Assembly: GCF_003660455.1 (NCBI RefSeq)
Contig: NZ_QZVR01000006.1
Coordinates: 1 to 64,000 of the forward strand
From: Nocardioides ferulae
GTDB lineage: Bacteria > Actinomycetota > Actinomycetes > Propionibacteriales > Nocardioidaceae
Length of the DNA stretch: 64,000 nucleotides
Direction of reading: 5' to 3'
In this document: positions 7,156 through 16,062 of the stretch, piece by piece
Layout: every line of letters begins with the position of its first letter
How positions within the stretch are numbered: the stretch's first letter is position 1
Position numbers and translations under genes: made by a program
Notes under the pieces: model-generated
What the model saw: the letters and a program-made list of their open reading frames with translations, nothing else
What the model was told of the DNA's origin: nothing
Database searches by the model: none

Positions 7156-9081
7156 TCAGCCCGCCTGGAGCGACCAGTGCCAGCTGGCCAGCGTGTCGCC
7201 GTCGCCGTTCATGGGCACGTACTCGGTCATCCCGTCGAGCCCGCCGGTCGGCCACTCCACCAGGACCACGTCGTCGACCTCGGCGGCGTTGGTGTTGAGC
7301 GGGTACCAGTCCTCCTCCTCGGTGCCGGTGAGCGGGCAGCCCTTGGTCACCTCGACCATCGCCGGCGATACTCGCCACATCTGCAGGCTGTACGTCGGCT
7401 CGTCGAGGAAGCTGAACACGGTCAGTTCCGAGGTGCCGGTGATGCTGGCCGAGCCCTCGTAGGTGCAGCCACCTTCGGTGGTGCCCGCGAGCTCCCAGGT
7501 GAAGGTCACGGGGCCCTTCCACAGGAAGTCCTCCTGGAGGACGTCCATCGACACCGAGGCGCTCCAGGTCTCGACCAGGCCGTTGCCGTGGTCGAGGGTG
7601 CCCTCGGCGGTGCCGCTCCAGGCTCCCTCGGCGGCCCGGCAGTTGTGCTTGTCCTCGACGTCCTGCTTGCAGATGTCGGGGTCGTCGGGGCTGGGCTGGT
7701 CCGTGCCGAGCGGGCCGCCGTCGCACAGGTCCTGACCTGCGCCTCCGGCGCAGACGTCCTTGCCCTCCTCGCCGTAGAGCCGGTCGTCCCCTCTAGCGCC
7801 GAGGAGGTTGTCGTCGCCGGCGCCGCCGTAGAGCTCGTCGGCCTCGGGGCTGCCTTCGACGGTGTCGTCTCCGTCGCCGCCGCGGCCCAGGTAGCCGAAC
7901 CGGCTGCCCCACAGGGAGTCGTTGCCGGCATCACCGCGCAGCACGACCAGCCGGTTGTCGGAGGTGAGATCGTCGTCGCCGGCCCCACCCTCGCCGACCG
8001 CGCCGACGGACAGGGCGGCGACGTCGTCGTCCCCGTCCTCGCCGTAGGCCCGGTCGGCTCCCGCGGCGCTCTCGCCGGCACCGGTGTGCACGTAGTCGTC
8101 GCCGGCACCGCCGTGCAGCTCGTCGGTGCCCTCGTCGCCGTAGACCTTGTCGCTGCCGCCGTCGCCCCAGAGACGGTCGTCCTCGGCGCTTCCTTGGAGC
8201 ACGTCGTTGCCGTCACCGCCGTACGCCGATCCGAACCGCTGCAGTGTGAGCCGGTCCCGGCCGGCCTCTCCGAGTAGGTTCACCCCGGCCTGGTCGGCGG
8301 TGATCTTGTCGTTCCCGGCGCCGCCCCAGCCGTAGCCGAGGGCACCGTCGCCGAGGTCGATGGTGTCGTCGCCCTCACCACCCTCGACCAGGTCGGTGCC
8401 GTCACCGGTGCTGATCGTGTCGTTGCCGGGGCCGCCGTCGACGGGCCGGGAGGAGGTGCCGTCGGACCCCGGCCCGGTGCGGATGGTGTCGTCGCCGGCG
8501 TCGCCCTCCACCCAGGCCGCCGGCTCGTCGCGCACGGTGATGCGGTCGTTCCCGGCGCCGCCGCGGATCTCGGCCTCGCCCACCAGGGCGGTGAGGGTGT
8601 CGTTGCCGCCACCGCCCTCGAGGAAGTCGCCGCGGCCGCCGCCGGCGAGCACGTCACGGCCCGGCCCGCCGATGAGCAAGGTGCCGTCGTCCTCGGAGCT
8701 GATCGTGTCGTTGCCGGGACCGCCGTTGCCCTCGTCGTTGCCTCCGTCGCCGGTCCGGATCCGGTCGTCACCGGCCTCGCCCAGGATCACGTCGCGGCCG
8801 GAGCCGCCGTCGAGCACGTCGTTGCCGCCACCGCCGCAGATGGTGTCGTCGCCGCCGCCGGACGACACCCGGTCGGCGCCTGCGCCCACCCAGATGACGT
8901 CGCGGTCGCTGGTGCCGCGCAGCACGTCGGCCTTGTTCGTGCCGACGATCGTGGCCCGCTCACCGAGACAGGTCGGCGCGGCCGCGTCGGCCGGCAGGGT
9001 CGGGGCCAGACCGCCGGCCAGGGCGGTGGCGAGCGCAATGCCGGCGAACCGGCGTCGGGCCCGGAGGGCGAGGAGGGTCAT
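7156..9081 (-). CDS. secreted calcium-binding RTX/hemolysin-type repeat protein
   Basis: A 641-residue exported protein. A signal peptide (about residues 1-34: basic LRARRRF, then a hydrophobic stretch ending ADAAA) is followed by a long array of GGxGxDxL-type RTX nonapeptides (about 45-440), for example GGGGNDVLDGG and GGAGDDYVHTG. In this family such repeats fold into calcium-stabilised beta-rolls. The last 180 residues form a separate domain with several cysteines and a DxxGxG-type turn near the end (MNGDGDTL). The Sec-type signal implies export by the general pathway, not a type I secretion system, and no such system is nearby. The ATG at 9081 has GGAG 9 nt upstream. A reading frame far longer than this continues upstream without a stop but is not genic. 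Confidence 0.85.
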   Translation of the reverse strand: MTLLALRARRRFAGIALATALAGGLAPTLPADAAAPTCLGERATIVGTNKADVLRGTSDRDVIWVGAGADRVSSGGGDDTICGGGGNDVLDGGSGRDVILGEAGDDRIRTGDGGNDEGNGGPGNDTISSEDDGTLLIGGPGRDVLAGGGRGDFLEGGGGNDTLTALVGEAEIRGGAGNDRITVRDEPAAWVEGDAGDDTIRTGPGSDGTSSRPVDGGPGNDTISTGDGTDLVEGGEGDDTIDLGDGALGYGWGGAGNDKITADQAGVNLLGEAGRDRLTLQRFGSAYGGDGNDVLQGSAEDDRLWGDGGSDKVYGDEGTDELHGGAGDDYVHTGAGESAAGADRAYGEDGDDDVAALSVGAVGEGGAGDDDLTSDNRLVVLRGDAGNDSLWGSRFGYLGRGGDGDDTVEGSPEADELYGGAGDDNLLGARGDDRLYGEEGKDVCAGGAGQDLCDGGPLGTDQPSPDDPDICKQDVEDKHNCRAAEGAWSGTAEGTLDHGNGLVETWSASVSMDVLQEDFLWKGPVTFTWELAGTTEGGCTYEGSASITGTSELTVFSFLDEPTYSLQMWRVSPAMVEVTKGCPLTGTEEEDWYPLNTNAAEVDDVVLVEWPTGGLDGMTEYVPMNGDGDTLASWHWSLQAG

Positions 9082-9282
9082 GGGTGCTGTCTCCGTGCGG
9101 GGTGGCGCGGGGTCGCCGCGCGGCGGAAGCTCTGGGGATGTGCTGGGGATCTCTGGAGGCATCCCACTGCTGCCGCCGCCTGCGGACCACCGAGTTGGCG
9201 GGTGGGCGCCGCCGGTGAAAGAACCCCGCGGTGCCACCCCACCCGGTGCGTCGAGGGGCTGGCCGACCGCCCGACGTACTCC

Positions 9283-9288
9283 TAGTAT
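9283..9288 (+). promoter_or_regulatory. -10 hexamer TAGTAT of the P450 gene, probable leaderless start
   Basis: TAGTAT stands exactly 6 nt before the ATG at 9295, the spacing expected when the first base of the start codon is also the transcription start. No ribosome binding site is present. It favours ATG 9295 over the in-frame GTG at 9289. Confidence 0.6.
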
Positions 9289-9294
9289 GTGACG

Positions 9295-10680
9295 ATGGCC
9301 ACGGTGGAGCAGGACGTCGACGACCTGACCGATGCCCGCTTCCGGCGGATGAGCGGCCTGGGCGGTGGGCTGCCACCGGTCGACCGGACCGGGCTGCCGC
9401 CGGGTCCGCGGTGGCCGGTGCTGGTGCAGAGTGCCGCCCTGCTGCGCTTCCGGCACTGGTTCCATCCGTGGCTGCGCCGGCGCTACGGCGACACCTACAC
9501 CGTCCGGCTGATCCCGCAGGGACGGCCGCTGGTGTTCTTCACCCGGCCCGAGCACGCCCGCGAGATCTTCGCCGGCGACCCCGAGGTCTTCCACGCCGGC
9601 AAGGGCAACGCGATCCTCGGGCCCATCATGGGCGAGCACTCCCTGCTGCTCCAGGACGGGGCGGAGCACAAGCGGGCGCGCAAGCTGCTGATGCCCGCCT
9701 TCAACGGCCACGCGCTGCGCGACTACCAGTCGCTGGTGACCGAGCTGGCCCGCGCCGACGTCGCGCGCTGGCCCACCGGCGAGCCGTTCCGTTCGTTGGA
9801 CCGGATGAACGCGCTGACCCTCGAGGTGATCCTGCGCGTCGTGTTCGGCGTCACCGACGAGTCCCGGCTGGCGCAGCTGCGCCCACGGGTGAACCGCACC
9901 GTCGACATCGGCCCGGGCATCCTGCTCGGCTGGGGCTACCCGCGGCTGCAGCGGTTCGGCCCCTGGAAGGCCACGGTCGAGAACCAGCGCGAGCTGGACC
10001 GGTTGATCTACGCCGAGATCCGCGAGCGCCGCGCCGCCGGCGACCTGGCCGAGCGTCGCGACGTGCTCTCCCGGTTGATGCTCGAGCGCGGGGAGGACGG
10101 CGCCGACGCCCTCTCCGACACCGAGCTCCGCGACCAGCTGGTCACGCTGCTGCTGGCCGGTCACGAGACCACCGCCACCGCACTCTCGTGGACCCTCTAC
10201 GAGGCCGGCCGTGACCCTGCCCTGCTGGCCCGTTGCCAGCGGGCCGCCGACGAGGGCGACGACGACTTCCTCGACGCCGTGCTCAAGGAGTCGATGCGGC
10301 TGCACCCGGTGATCCCGATGGTCGTCCGCACGCTGATGGCGCCGGTGACGATCGGCGGTGTGGACCTGCCCGCCGGTGCCACGGTGGGGCCTTCGATCCT
10401 GGTCGCCCACCAGCGCAGCGAGAACCACCCCGACCCCGAGGTCTTCCGTCCCGAGCGGTTCCTCGGGCAGAACCCCCCGGCCAACACCTGGATCCCGTTC
10501 GGCGGCGGCGTGCGGCGCTGCATCGGCGCCGGCTTCTCGCTGATGGAGGGCGTCGCGATCCTGCGCGAGGTGTTCGCCTCCTACGACGTGGAGACCGTCG
10601 GCGCCGACCGTCCCAAGGTCCGCAACATCACCTCGGTGCCGCGCCGCGGCGCGCCGGTGCGGATGCGCCCGCGGCGCTGA
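9295..10680 (+). CDS. cytochrome P450
   Basis: A 461-residue P450 monooxygenase with all family landmarks: the I-helix oxygen-activation motif AGHETT, the ExxR motif in KESMR, and the heme-cysteine loop FGGGVRRCIGAG near residue 400. Length is usual for a soluble bacterial P450, and no membrane anchor is seen. The proline-rich start (LPPGPRWPVL) resembles fatty-acid or terpenoid-type CYPs. No ferredoxin or reductase gene is adjacent, so the electron donor must come from elsewhere. Substrate unknown. It is divergent from the RTX gene and convergent with the ESX-like operon. Confidence 0.92.
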   Translation: MATVEQDVDDLTDARFRRMSGLGGGLPPVDRTGLPPGPRWPVLVQSAALLRFRHWFHPWLRRRYGDTYTVRLIPQGRPLVFFTRPEHAREIFAGDPEVFHAGKGNAILGPIMGEHSLLLQDGAEHKRARKLLMPAFNGHALRDYQSLVTELARADVARWPTGEPFRSLDRMNALTLEVILRVVFGVTDESRLAQLRPRVNRTVDIGPGILLGWGYPRLQRFGPWKATVENQRELDRLIYAEIRERRAAGDLAERRDVLSRLMLERGEDGADALSDTELRDQLVTLLLAGHETTATALSWTLYEAGRDPALLARCQRAADEGDDDFLDAVLKESMRLHPVIPMVVRTLMAPVTIGGVDLPAGATVGPSILVAHQRSENHPDPEVFRPERFLGQNPPANTWIPFGGGVRRCIGAGFSLMEGVAILREVFASYDVETVGADRPKVRNITSVPRRGAPVRMRPRR

Positions 10681-10751
10681 GACCGAGCGGTCAGCCGGCG
10701 GCCGGCTCCTCGGCGTGGCTGAGCGCTGCGGGCTCGGGCAGTAGACCAGGA

Positions 10752-10797
10752 CCGGCACCGTGCCGGGGCCGGAATGCCTGCCGACCACCCGGGTGGC
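10752..10797. terminator. two short palindromes between convergent genes
   Basis: CCGGCACCGTGCCGG (10752-10766) and CCACCCGGGTGG (10785-10796) lie between the P450 stop and the end of the convergent ESX-like operon. They may act as bidirectional stop signals. No T-tract is present. Confidence 0.35.
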
Positions 10798-10812
10798 CGT
10801 TCGCTCCCAGGG

Positions 10813-11304
10813 TCAGCCGGCACGCTCGGCGGGGACCCCGGCCCCGGTGTCGCGGTCAGTGACCAGGCCGGAGACGTCGACGGTCGCGGCGACCGACTCG
10901 AAGACCTCGCACCAGTCGGGGTAGTCCTCGCGGGTGGAGGTGCCGGTCAGCGTGACCCCTGCCCTGCCGCGGCCGGTGCCGACCACCCACGACCACTGTT
11001 CGGAGACCAGGTCGGCGGTCGGCCCGCGGTGGGCGAACCGGTGGTAGAGCACCGGGTGGCCGTGCAGGTCGTACTCGTCGGCGTCTTCGAGCTCGAAGTC
11101 GGGCAACCGGGCGGCCAGCTCGCCGAGGGCGACGTCGCGCCAGGCCCGCAGCGGCGCGTCGACGGGGGTGCAGCGCAGCACCAGTTCGGGCCGGACCCCG
11201 CTGGGTGGCACCGCCGCCGTGCGGGCGCTGATCAGCACGCCGTGGTCGGGATCGCTGCGGCGCCTCCAGCTGCGCGGCAGCGTGATGCCGACGTCACCGG
11301 GCAT
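10813..11304 (-). CDS. hypothetical ESX-associated protein (LpqN/DUF1795-like fold possible)
   Basis: A 163-residue soluble protein without a signal peptide or membrane helix. Features such as HPVLYHRFAHRGP, EQWSWVVGTGRGRAGVTLTGTS and a C-terminal VFESVAATVDVSG resemble the small DUF1795/LpqN-like fold often coded next to type VII secretion substrates in actinobacteria. The assignment is by general likeness only. It is the last gene of a three-gene operon; its start overlaps the end of the WXG-like gene by 11 bp. Confidence 0.55.
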   Translation of the reverse strand: MPGDVGITLPRSWRRRSDPDHGVLISARTAAVPPSGVRPELVLRCTPVDAPLRAWRDVALGELAARLPDFELEDADEYDLHGHPVLYHRFAHRGPTADLVSEQWSWVVGTGRGRAGVTLTGTSTREDYPDWCEVFESVAATVDVSGLVTDRDTGAGVPAERAG

Positions 11305-12286
11305 GGCGCACCCCCTCGATGAGATCGAGGGGATCCGGGCAGCGGTCGATGGGCGACGCCGGCTCGGCGGCGGGCTGGGGGTCGACGGCGCCGGGTGGCA
11401 CGGGGTCGATCAGGATGCCCAGCAGTCCCGGCGATCCGGTCACCGGAATCGCGGTCACCGTCGTGGTGACCGTCGCCGCCGAGACGTCGTCCGCCGGGCA
11501 GCCGGTCGGGGTGCCGTCGGGAGTCGTCGCCGGACCAGCCGTCGGGCCAGGCGCCAGCCCACCCGTCGGGCCCGACGAGACGACCGGTGGCGAGGCGGAC
11601 TGCGGTGTGCCGGGGGTCGCGTCGGGGCCGTGGGGGCGGGGGCCGCCGGCCGCGTCGGCGGTCGGGTGACCGCCCGGGGGAGAGGAGGCAGCGGTGGCGG
11701 ACAGCACCGCCTGCCAGGCCTGCTGCGCGTCGGTCTCGGCAGCTCGTGCCCGGCCTACCGTGGCCCGGACCAGCCGCCAGGCGTCCCAGTGGGCGGGCGG
11801 CTCCCCCGCGGTCGGACCGACCACGGCGTCGGGACCGACCACGAGCACAGGCAGCGCGGCCGACCGAGCACGCCGCATGGTGGCGTTCGCGGTCTCGAGA
11901 CCGTCGGCGAGCGCGGTGAGGCCACGAGCCAGGGACTGGGCCCGGTCGCGAGCCCCGCCCGCGTTCGCAGCCAGGGCGTGGGCCCGGGCGCGGAAGGCGT
12001 CGCCGGCCTGCCCCCCGAACTCGTCGCCGGGCACTCGGACGGCGGCGCTGAGGATCGCGGCGATCGCATCGAGCCGCGCCGCGGTGTGGTGCAGCTCAGC
12101 AGCCGTCCGCCGGCAGTCGGCCGGGTCGCCGGAGACGACCGTGCTCAGCACCTGGCCGCCCGCACCGGCGCCCTCGGAGCTCGTGGCGCCGCCGGACCCG
12201 CCGTCGGTGGTCGCGGAGGCGGTGGCGGCCGGTTCACTGCCGAAGTCGAGGAGCCACCCTCCGATCGGCACCGGCCCCTCGGTCAT
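11294..12286 (-). CDS. WXG100-like putative type VII secretion substrate
   Basis: A 330-residue protein. Its middle (about residues 45-170) is a helical hairpin rich in Ala, Arg and Glu, typical of WXG100/ESX substrates (LHHTAARLDAIAAILSAAV ... FGGQAGDAFRARAHALAANA). The C-terminal part (about 185-300) is a disordered Pro/Thr/Ser/Gly-rich tail. No classical signal peptide is present. It overlaps the upstream 129-residue gene by 4 bp (ATGA) and the downstream gene by 11 bp, so all three are made together. No EccC-type ATPase is in the window, so the secretion machinery would be elsewhere. No toxin domain is visible. Confidence 0.6.
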   Translation of the reverse strand: MTEGPVPIGGWLLDFGSEPAATASATTDGGSGGATSSEGAGAGGQVLSTVVSGDPADCRRTAAELHHTAARLDAIAAILSAAVRVPGDEFGGQAGDAFRARAHALAANAGGARDRAQSLARGLTALADGLETANATMRRARSAALPVLVVGPDAVVGPTAGEPPAHWDAWRLVRATVGRARAAETDAQQAWQAVLSATAASSPPGGHPTADAAGGPRPHGPDATPGTPQSASPPVVSSGPTGGLAPGPTAGPATTPDGTPTGCPADDVSAATVTTTVTAIPVTGSPGLLGILIDPVPPGAVDPQPAAEPASPIDRCPDPLDLIEGVRHAR

Positions 12287-12672
12287 CGGCTCGCTCCCGC
12301 CCGCACGCGGGTGAGGGCGGCGGCGACGGTGTCGTCGACGTCGCGCAGGAGCTCGACCACCCGGTCGAGCGTCTCGGACAGCGTCTGCACCTCGCCGGCG
12401 ATGCCGTCGGTGCGTTCGTGCAGCCGGTCGAGGTGACGGGCGGTGGCCTCGCTCGTCGGGCCGGTGTCGGGCGGCTCGGGTGGGGGCTGCTCGCGCACGT
12501 CCTCGGCGGCGCTGGTCAGCCGGCGTCCGAGGCCTGCGAGTCGGACGGGAGCCAGCGCCAGCAGCGGCTCACCGGCACCGGTCGGCGCGGTGTGGCCCGA
12601 GGTGGGGGAGTCGGGTGACGGGAGGGTCGATCGGACGGCGGGGGCGAGGCGATCGGCAACGGTGAGTGTCAT
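12283..12672 (-). CDS. small coiled-coil protein, first gene of ESX-like operon
   Basis: A 129-residue protein with a Pro-rich first half and a helical second half (about residues 60-125, ATARHLDRLHERTDGIAGEV ... LLRDVDDTVAAAL) that looks like a coiled coil. There is no signal peptide or membrane segment. Its position, overlapping the WXG-like gene by ATGA, suggests a partner or chaperone of that protein. The family is not recognised, and the start codon is uncertain because no clear ribosome binding site precedes the ATG. Confidence 0.55.
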   Translation of the reverse strand: MTLTVADRLAPAVRSTLPSPDSPTSGHTAPTGAGEPLLALAPVRLAGLGRRLTSAAEDVREQPPPEPPDTGPTSEATARHLDRLHERTDGIAGEVQTLSETLDRVVELLRDVDDTVAAALTRVRAGASR

Positions 12673-12813
12673 GCCAGCAGGTTCGCCCCGTCGGGCTGGT
12701 GGCGAAACCCGCCTCCGACGCGCCTGTGGACAACCGGCTGGAACCGGCGCCTGTGCAGGCCGGACCCAGGCCGAGCCCGACGGAGGATCGATCGAGCCCG
12801 GCCTCGGCCGGAC

Positions 12814-13968
12814 TCACTCGAAGGCGGCCCGCACCTCGTCGTCGGTGAGGCCGTAGTCGGCCAGCGAGTAGCGGTGCGCGGGCCGGCGTCCGCCCTCCCG
12901 CGACTCCCGGTCGATCTGCTCGACCGCGGCCCGCGCGGCCGGCGTCCACTCGAGCCCGAACCGGTCGTAGATGCCCCCCACGGTGCCGACCGGGTCGGCG
13001 ACGAACTCGCGGTAGTCGACGTCGACGAACTGCGCCTGGTCGTAGCGTGGCCGCGCCGCGCAGAAGCTCCGGTAGGAGCGGGACCACAGCTCGAGCTGGG
13101 TGCGTCCGATCAGCTCGCCGACGTACGACGTGCTGTGCCCGGCGGTCGTCTCGGCCGACAGGGAGCAGGACGAGGCGATGCAGACGACCGGGTCCCGGTG
13201 GGTGTGCACGATCAGCGCGTCAGGGTAGACGGCCATCAGCGCGTCGAGCGCGGTCATGTGCGAGGGGTTCTTCAACACCCACCGCCGCTCGGGGTCGTTG
13301 AGTCCGATCAGCTGCAGATTGGCCTTGTGGCGAGCGTAGGCGTCGGTCCAGTCCTGCTCGGCCAGCCAGGCGGTGTAGCGCGGCACGTAGGCCAGCGACT
13401 CGTACGAGTTCGACTTGCCGGTCTGCCGCAGCAGCCGCCAACACTCCTCGACCGTGGTCGCATCCATGTAGTGGATGCCCATGAACTCGGGACTCTCGAC
13501 GTGATGCGCGGCGAACGCCTGCTGCATGGCCGCGAAGATCGGGTCGGACTCCCAGGTCTCGCGGGGCGGTCGCGGCTGCGGCAGCTGGGTGAGCCACATC
13601 TCGAGCCCCTGGTGGGCGGGGTCGGCGTGCAGCAGCCGGTGCAGCGCGGTGGTGCCGGTGCGGGGCAGGCCCATCACGAAGATCGGACGCTCGATCGGCA
13701 CGTCGGCGTGCTGGGGGAACTCGGTGAACCGGGCCTGGGTGAGCAGCCGGCCGACCAGGGCGCTCTTGACCTCCGAGCGCTGGAAGTAGTTGCCGCGGCC
13801 GGTGAGGCCGGCCTCGGGACTGTTCAGGTCCTCGACCAGCAGCCGCAGCCCCTCCTCGTGCTCGGAGCCGCCGAAGTCGTCGAGGCCAGTGGTGCGAACC
13901 GCCGCCGCCGCGATGTCCTCGAAAGACCCGACGTCGGCGCGCTCGCGGGCCATCACGTTGTCGCTCAT
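12814..13968 (-). CDS. sulfotransferase family protein
   Basis: A 384-residue sulfotransferase. The phosphosulfate-binding loop GLPRTGTT sits near residue 100, and a 3'-phosphate region is visible in VLKNPSHM and HTHRDP. Family members transfer sulfate from PAPS to alcohols or lipids; many actinobacterial homologues act on unknown acceptors. It is the last gene of a four-gene catabolic operon (LLM oxidoreductase, DUF1214 protein, SDR, sulfotransferase), 46 bp after the SDR gene. The context suggests a steroid-like or other hydroxylated hydrophobic substrate, which is inference. Confidence 0.82.
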   Translation of the reverse strand: MSDNVMARERADVGSFEDIAAAAVRTTGLDDFGGSEHEEGLRLLVEDLNSPEAGLTGRGNYFQRSEVKSALVGRLLTQARFTEFPQHADVPIERPIFVMGLPRTGTTALHRLLHADPAHQGLEMWLTQLPQPRPPRETWESDPIFAAMQQAFAAHHVESPEFMGIHYMDATTVEECWRLLRQTGKSNSYESLAYVPRYTAWLAEQDWTDAYARHKANLQLIGLNDPERRWVLKNPSHMTALDALMAVYPDALIVHTHRDPVVCIASSCSLSAETTAGHSTSYVGELIGRTQLELWSRSYRSFCAARPRYDQAQFVDVDYREFVADPVGTVGGIYDRFGLEWTPAARAAVEQIDRESREGGRRPAHRYSLADYGLTDDEVRAAFE

Positions 13969-14014
13969 CGGCTCACCGTGCCGGGGGTCTCGGCAAGCTC
14001 GACCACCGGGCGGC

Positions 14015-14848
14015 TCACGAGTGGAACTCCCCGCAGTCGACGTTCAGGGTCTGACCGGTCATCGCGCTGGCGAGGTCGCTGGCGAGGAAGAGCACCACAC
14101 GGGCGATCTCCTCGGGGGTCGCGAGCCGCTTGAGGTCGGTGGGCTCGGCCTTCTCCCGGTAGATGTCCTCGTGTGTCACCCCGGCCTCACTGGCCAGCCA
14201 GTCGAAGTAGCCCTTGTTGACGTCCTCGTAGATGTAGGACGGCGCCACGCTGTTGACCCGGATGCCGCGCGGGCCCAGCTCGGTGGCCAGCGACGACGAA
14301 AGGTGGGACAGCGCCCCCTTGGACAGCTTGTAGCCGGCGAACTCGGGTTGGGACTGGTAGAGCACGCAGGAGTTCAGCATCACGATCGAGCCGTGCGTCG
14401 CGGCGAGCGCGTCGGCGAACAGCGCCGAGAGCCGCAGCGGTGCGAACACGTTGGTCTCGTTCGCCGCCCGCAGCTGCTCGACGGTGAGGGTCGTGAGCGG
14501 GTCCATCGGCGGGATGCCGAAGGCGTTGTTGATCAGGCAGTCGACGCGGCCGAACTCCTCCATGGTCCGCTCGACCAGCCGGGCCCGGGCGTCCTCGTCG
14601 TTGATGTCGGTGGGTACGACGAGTGCGCGCCGTCCGTGGGCGCGCACCACCTCCGCCATCTTCTCGAGGCGACGCTCGGTGCGACTGACCAGCACCAGGT
14701 CGGCGCCCATCTTGGCCGCCTCCTCGCCGAGCGAGCGCCCGAGCCCGGGGCCGACTCCGGAGAGCACGACGACCTTGTCGGTGAGCAGGGGAAGGCCCTC
14801 GAGCGAGGACCCGGGGGTGGTGGAGACGGGGGTGCCGGTGGCGGTCAA
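14015..14848 (-). CDS. SDR-family NAD(P)-dependent oxidoreductase
   Basis: A 277-residue short-chain dehydrogenase/reductase. The Rossmann glycine motif is GVGPGLGRSLG (about residues 30-40), NNAF stands for the NNAG motif, and the catalytic residues are S in LNSCVLY with Y and K in YKLSK. The TTG start at 14848 overlaps the stop of the upstream gene (TTGA) and has AAGGA 8 nt upstream, so the unusual start codon is well supported. It probably oxidises or reduces a hydroxyl or keto group in the same pathway as the neighbouring flavin oxidoreductase. Confidence 0.88.
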   Translation of the reverse strand: MTATGTPVSTTPGSSLEGLPLLTDKVVVLSGVGPGLGRSLGEEAAKMGADLVLVSRTERRLEKMAEVVRAHGRRALVVPTDINDEDARARLVERTMEEFGRVDCLINNAFGIPPMDPLTTLTVEQLRAANETNVFAPLRLSALFADALAATHGSIVMLNSCVLYQSQPEFAGYKLSKGALSHLSSSLATELGPRGIRVNSVAPSYIYEDVNKGYFDWLASEAGVTHEDIYREKAEPTDLKRLATPEEIARVVLFLASDLASAMTGQTLNVDCGEFHS

Positions 14849-16062
14849 CTGATCATCCTTCGCGCAACGGAGCGCTGCCGGGCGGCGATCCGCGCGGCGT
14901 ACTCCTCGGGGGTGAGGGGGGAGTGGTAGGGGAGGGCATCGGCGACCTCGGAGAACCTGACCTTCTCGATGGTCGGCCCGTCGTCGGGCCCCAGGTCGCG
15001 TTCCAGGCGCTGCCAGCGCAGCATCATCGGGCCGGTCCGGTGGCCGGTGGTCTCCAGCCAGTTCGCGATGCCCGGGTCCTGCTCGCTGATCACGAAGCGC
15101 ATCCGGCCGTCGGGGTCGGTGACCGCCTGGGCCTTGGTCAGCGAGGTCTGGTGGGTCTCGTAGTCGGTGGAGGCGTACCAGTCCGACCCGATCTGGATCG
15201 CCTGGTAGGCGCAGTCGCCGCACTCGGGCACGGTGACGACGAGCGCCTCGTCGTGGTCGAGCTCGTAGTGGCCGATCGAGGAGCGCTGGGACTCCAGCCC
15301 CCCTGGGGTGGACTTCGGCGAGGTGAGCGTGTTGACCGGCTCCTGGTACTGGAAGAAGTGGGGGAAGGCGAACCAGGTCTGGATGGAGCCGACCAGCGAC
15401 CGCGCGGCCACGTCGTACTGCTTGGCCAGCCGGTCCCGGGTGAGCGGCGCGGAGGGCCTGCCGAGGGTGTCGGGGCGCTCGATCCACAGGGTGCCGCGCT
15501 CCTCGGTGTCCCAGTCGCAGAACACCTCGCGCACGATCAGCGTCTTGGCGCCCGGTTCGGCGACGTAGGTGAACTCGAAGCTGCCGTCGTCGGCGATGTC
15601 GAGCTCGCGGTCGTCGAAGGCCATCAGCGAGGTCGCCGCCGAGTCGGCGGAGTAGGCGCCGCCCATGGCCTGGAAGGAGAGGTCGGCGGACGTGCCGCGG
15701 CGGCCGCGGACGACGTACTCGACGCCCTCGCGGACGTAGGCGTGGAAGTAGATCGCGTCGGGGTTGTCCAGGCCCTGGCGGGAGAACTGGTGGGTGGGGT
15801 TGATGAACAGCGGCCGGTCGAGGTCGTAGTCGAACGCGGTCTGCATCGCCATCCGGATGCGTCCGGCCAGGTAGGCGTAGCCCTCGAGGAGATCCTGCTC
15901 GGTGCGGATGAACGGCGCGTTCGCGATCAGCTCCTCAGCCTCGGCGATGGCGTCCTGGAGCGGCTGGGTGAGCCCGAGGCTCCGCGTCGCGGCCGCGGTC
16001 TCGGCAACCTCGGCCGCTCCGTCGCCGTCGGTGCGGCCGCGCGCTTCGCTCACTCGGCTCAC
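14845..16062 (-). CDS. DUF1214-domain protein
   Basis: A 405-residue protein resembling the DUF1214 family: a long beta-rich domain with FDYDLDRPLFINPTHQF near the start and the C-terminal DUF1214-like segment DPGIANWLETTGHRTGPMMLRW. The biochemical function of the family is unknown. In actinobacteria such genes often sit in lipid or steroid catabolic clusters together with LLM oxidoreductases and SDRs, as here. It overlaps both neighbours by four bases (GTGA at its start, TTGA at its end), so the operon is tightly coupled. Confidence 0.72.
   Translation of the reverse strand: MSRVSEARGRTDGDGAAEVAETAAATRSLGLTQPLQDAIAEAEELIANAPFIRTEQDLLEGYAYLAGRIRMAMQTAFDYDLDRPLFINPTHQFSRQGLDNPDAIYFHAYVREGVEYVVRGRRGTSADLSFQAMGGAYSADSAATSLMAFDDRELDIADDGSFEFTYVAEPGAKTLIVREVFCDWDTEERGTLWIERPDTLGRPSAPLTRDRLAKQYDVAARSLVGSIQTWFAFPHFFQYQEPVNTLTSPKSTPGGLESQRSSIGHYELDHDEALVVTVPECGDCAYQAIQIGSDWYASTDYETHQTSLTKAQAVTDPDGRMRFVISEQDPGIANWLETTGHRTGPMMLRWQRLERDLGPDDGPTIEKVRFSEVADALPYHSPLTPEEYAARIAARQRSVARRMIS

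Noticed and set aside
7156..10788. A single 1210-residue minus-strand reading frame including the RTX protein
   Set aside because: Everything upstream of the ATG at 9081 runs antisense to the P450 gene and has no signal peptide or ribosome binding site. The signal peptide begins right at 9081.
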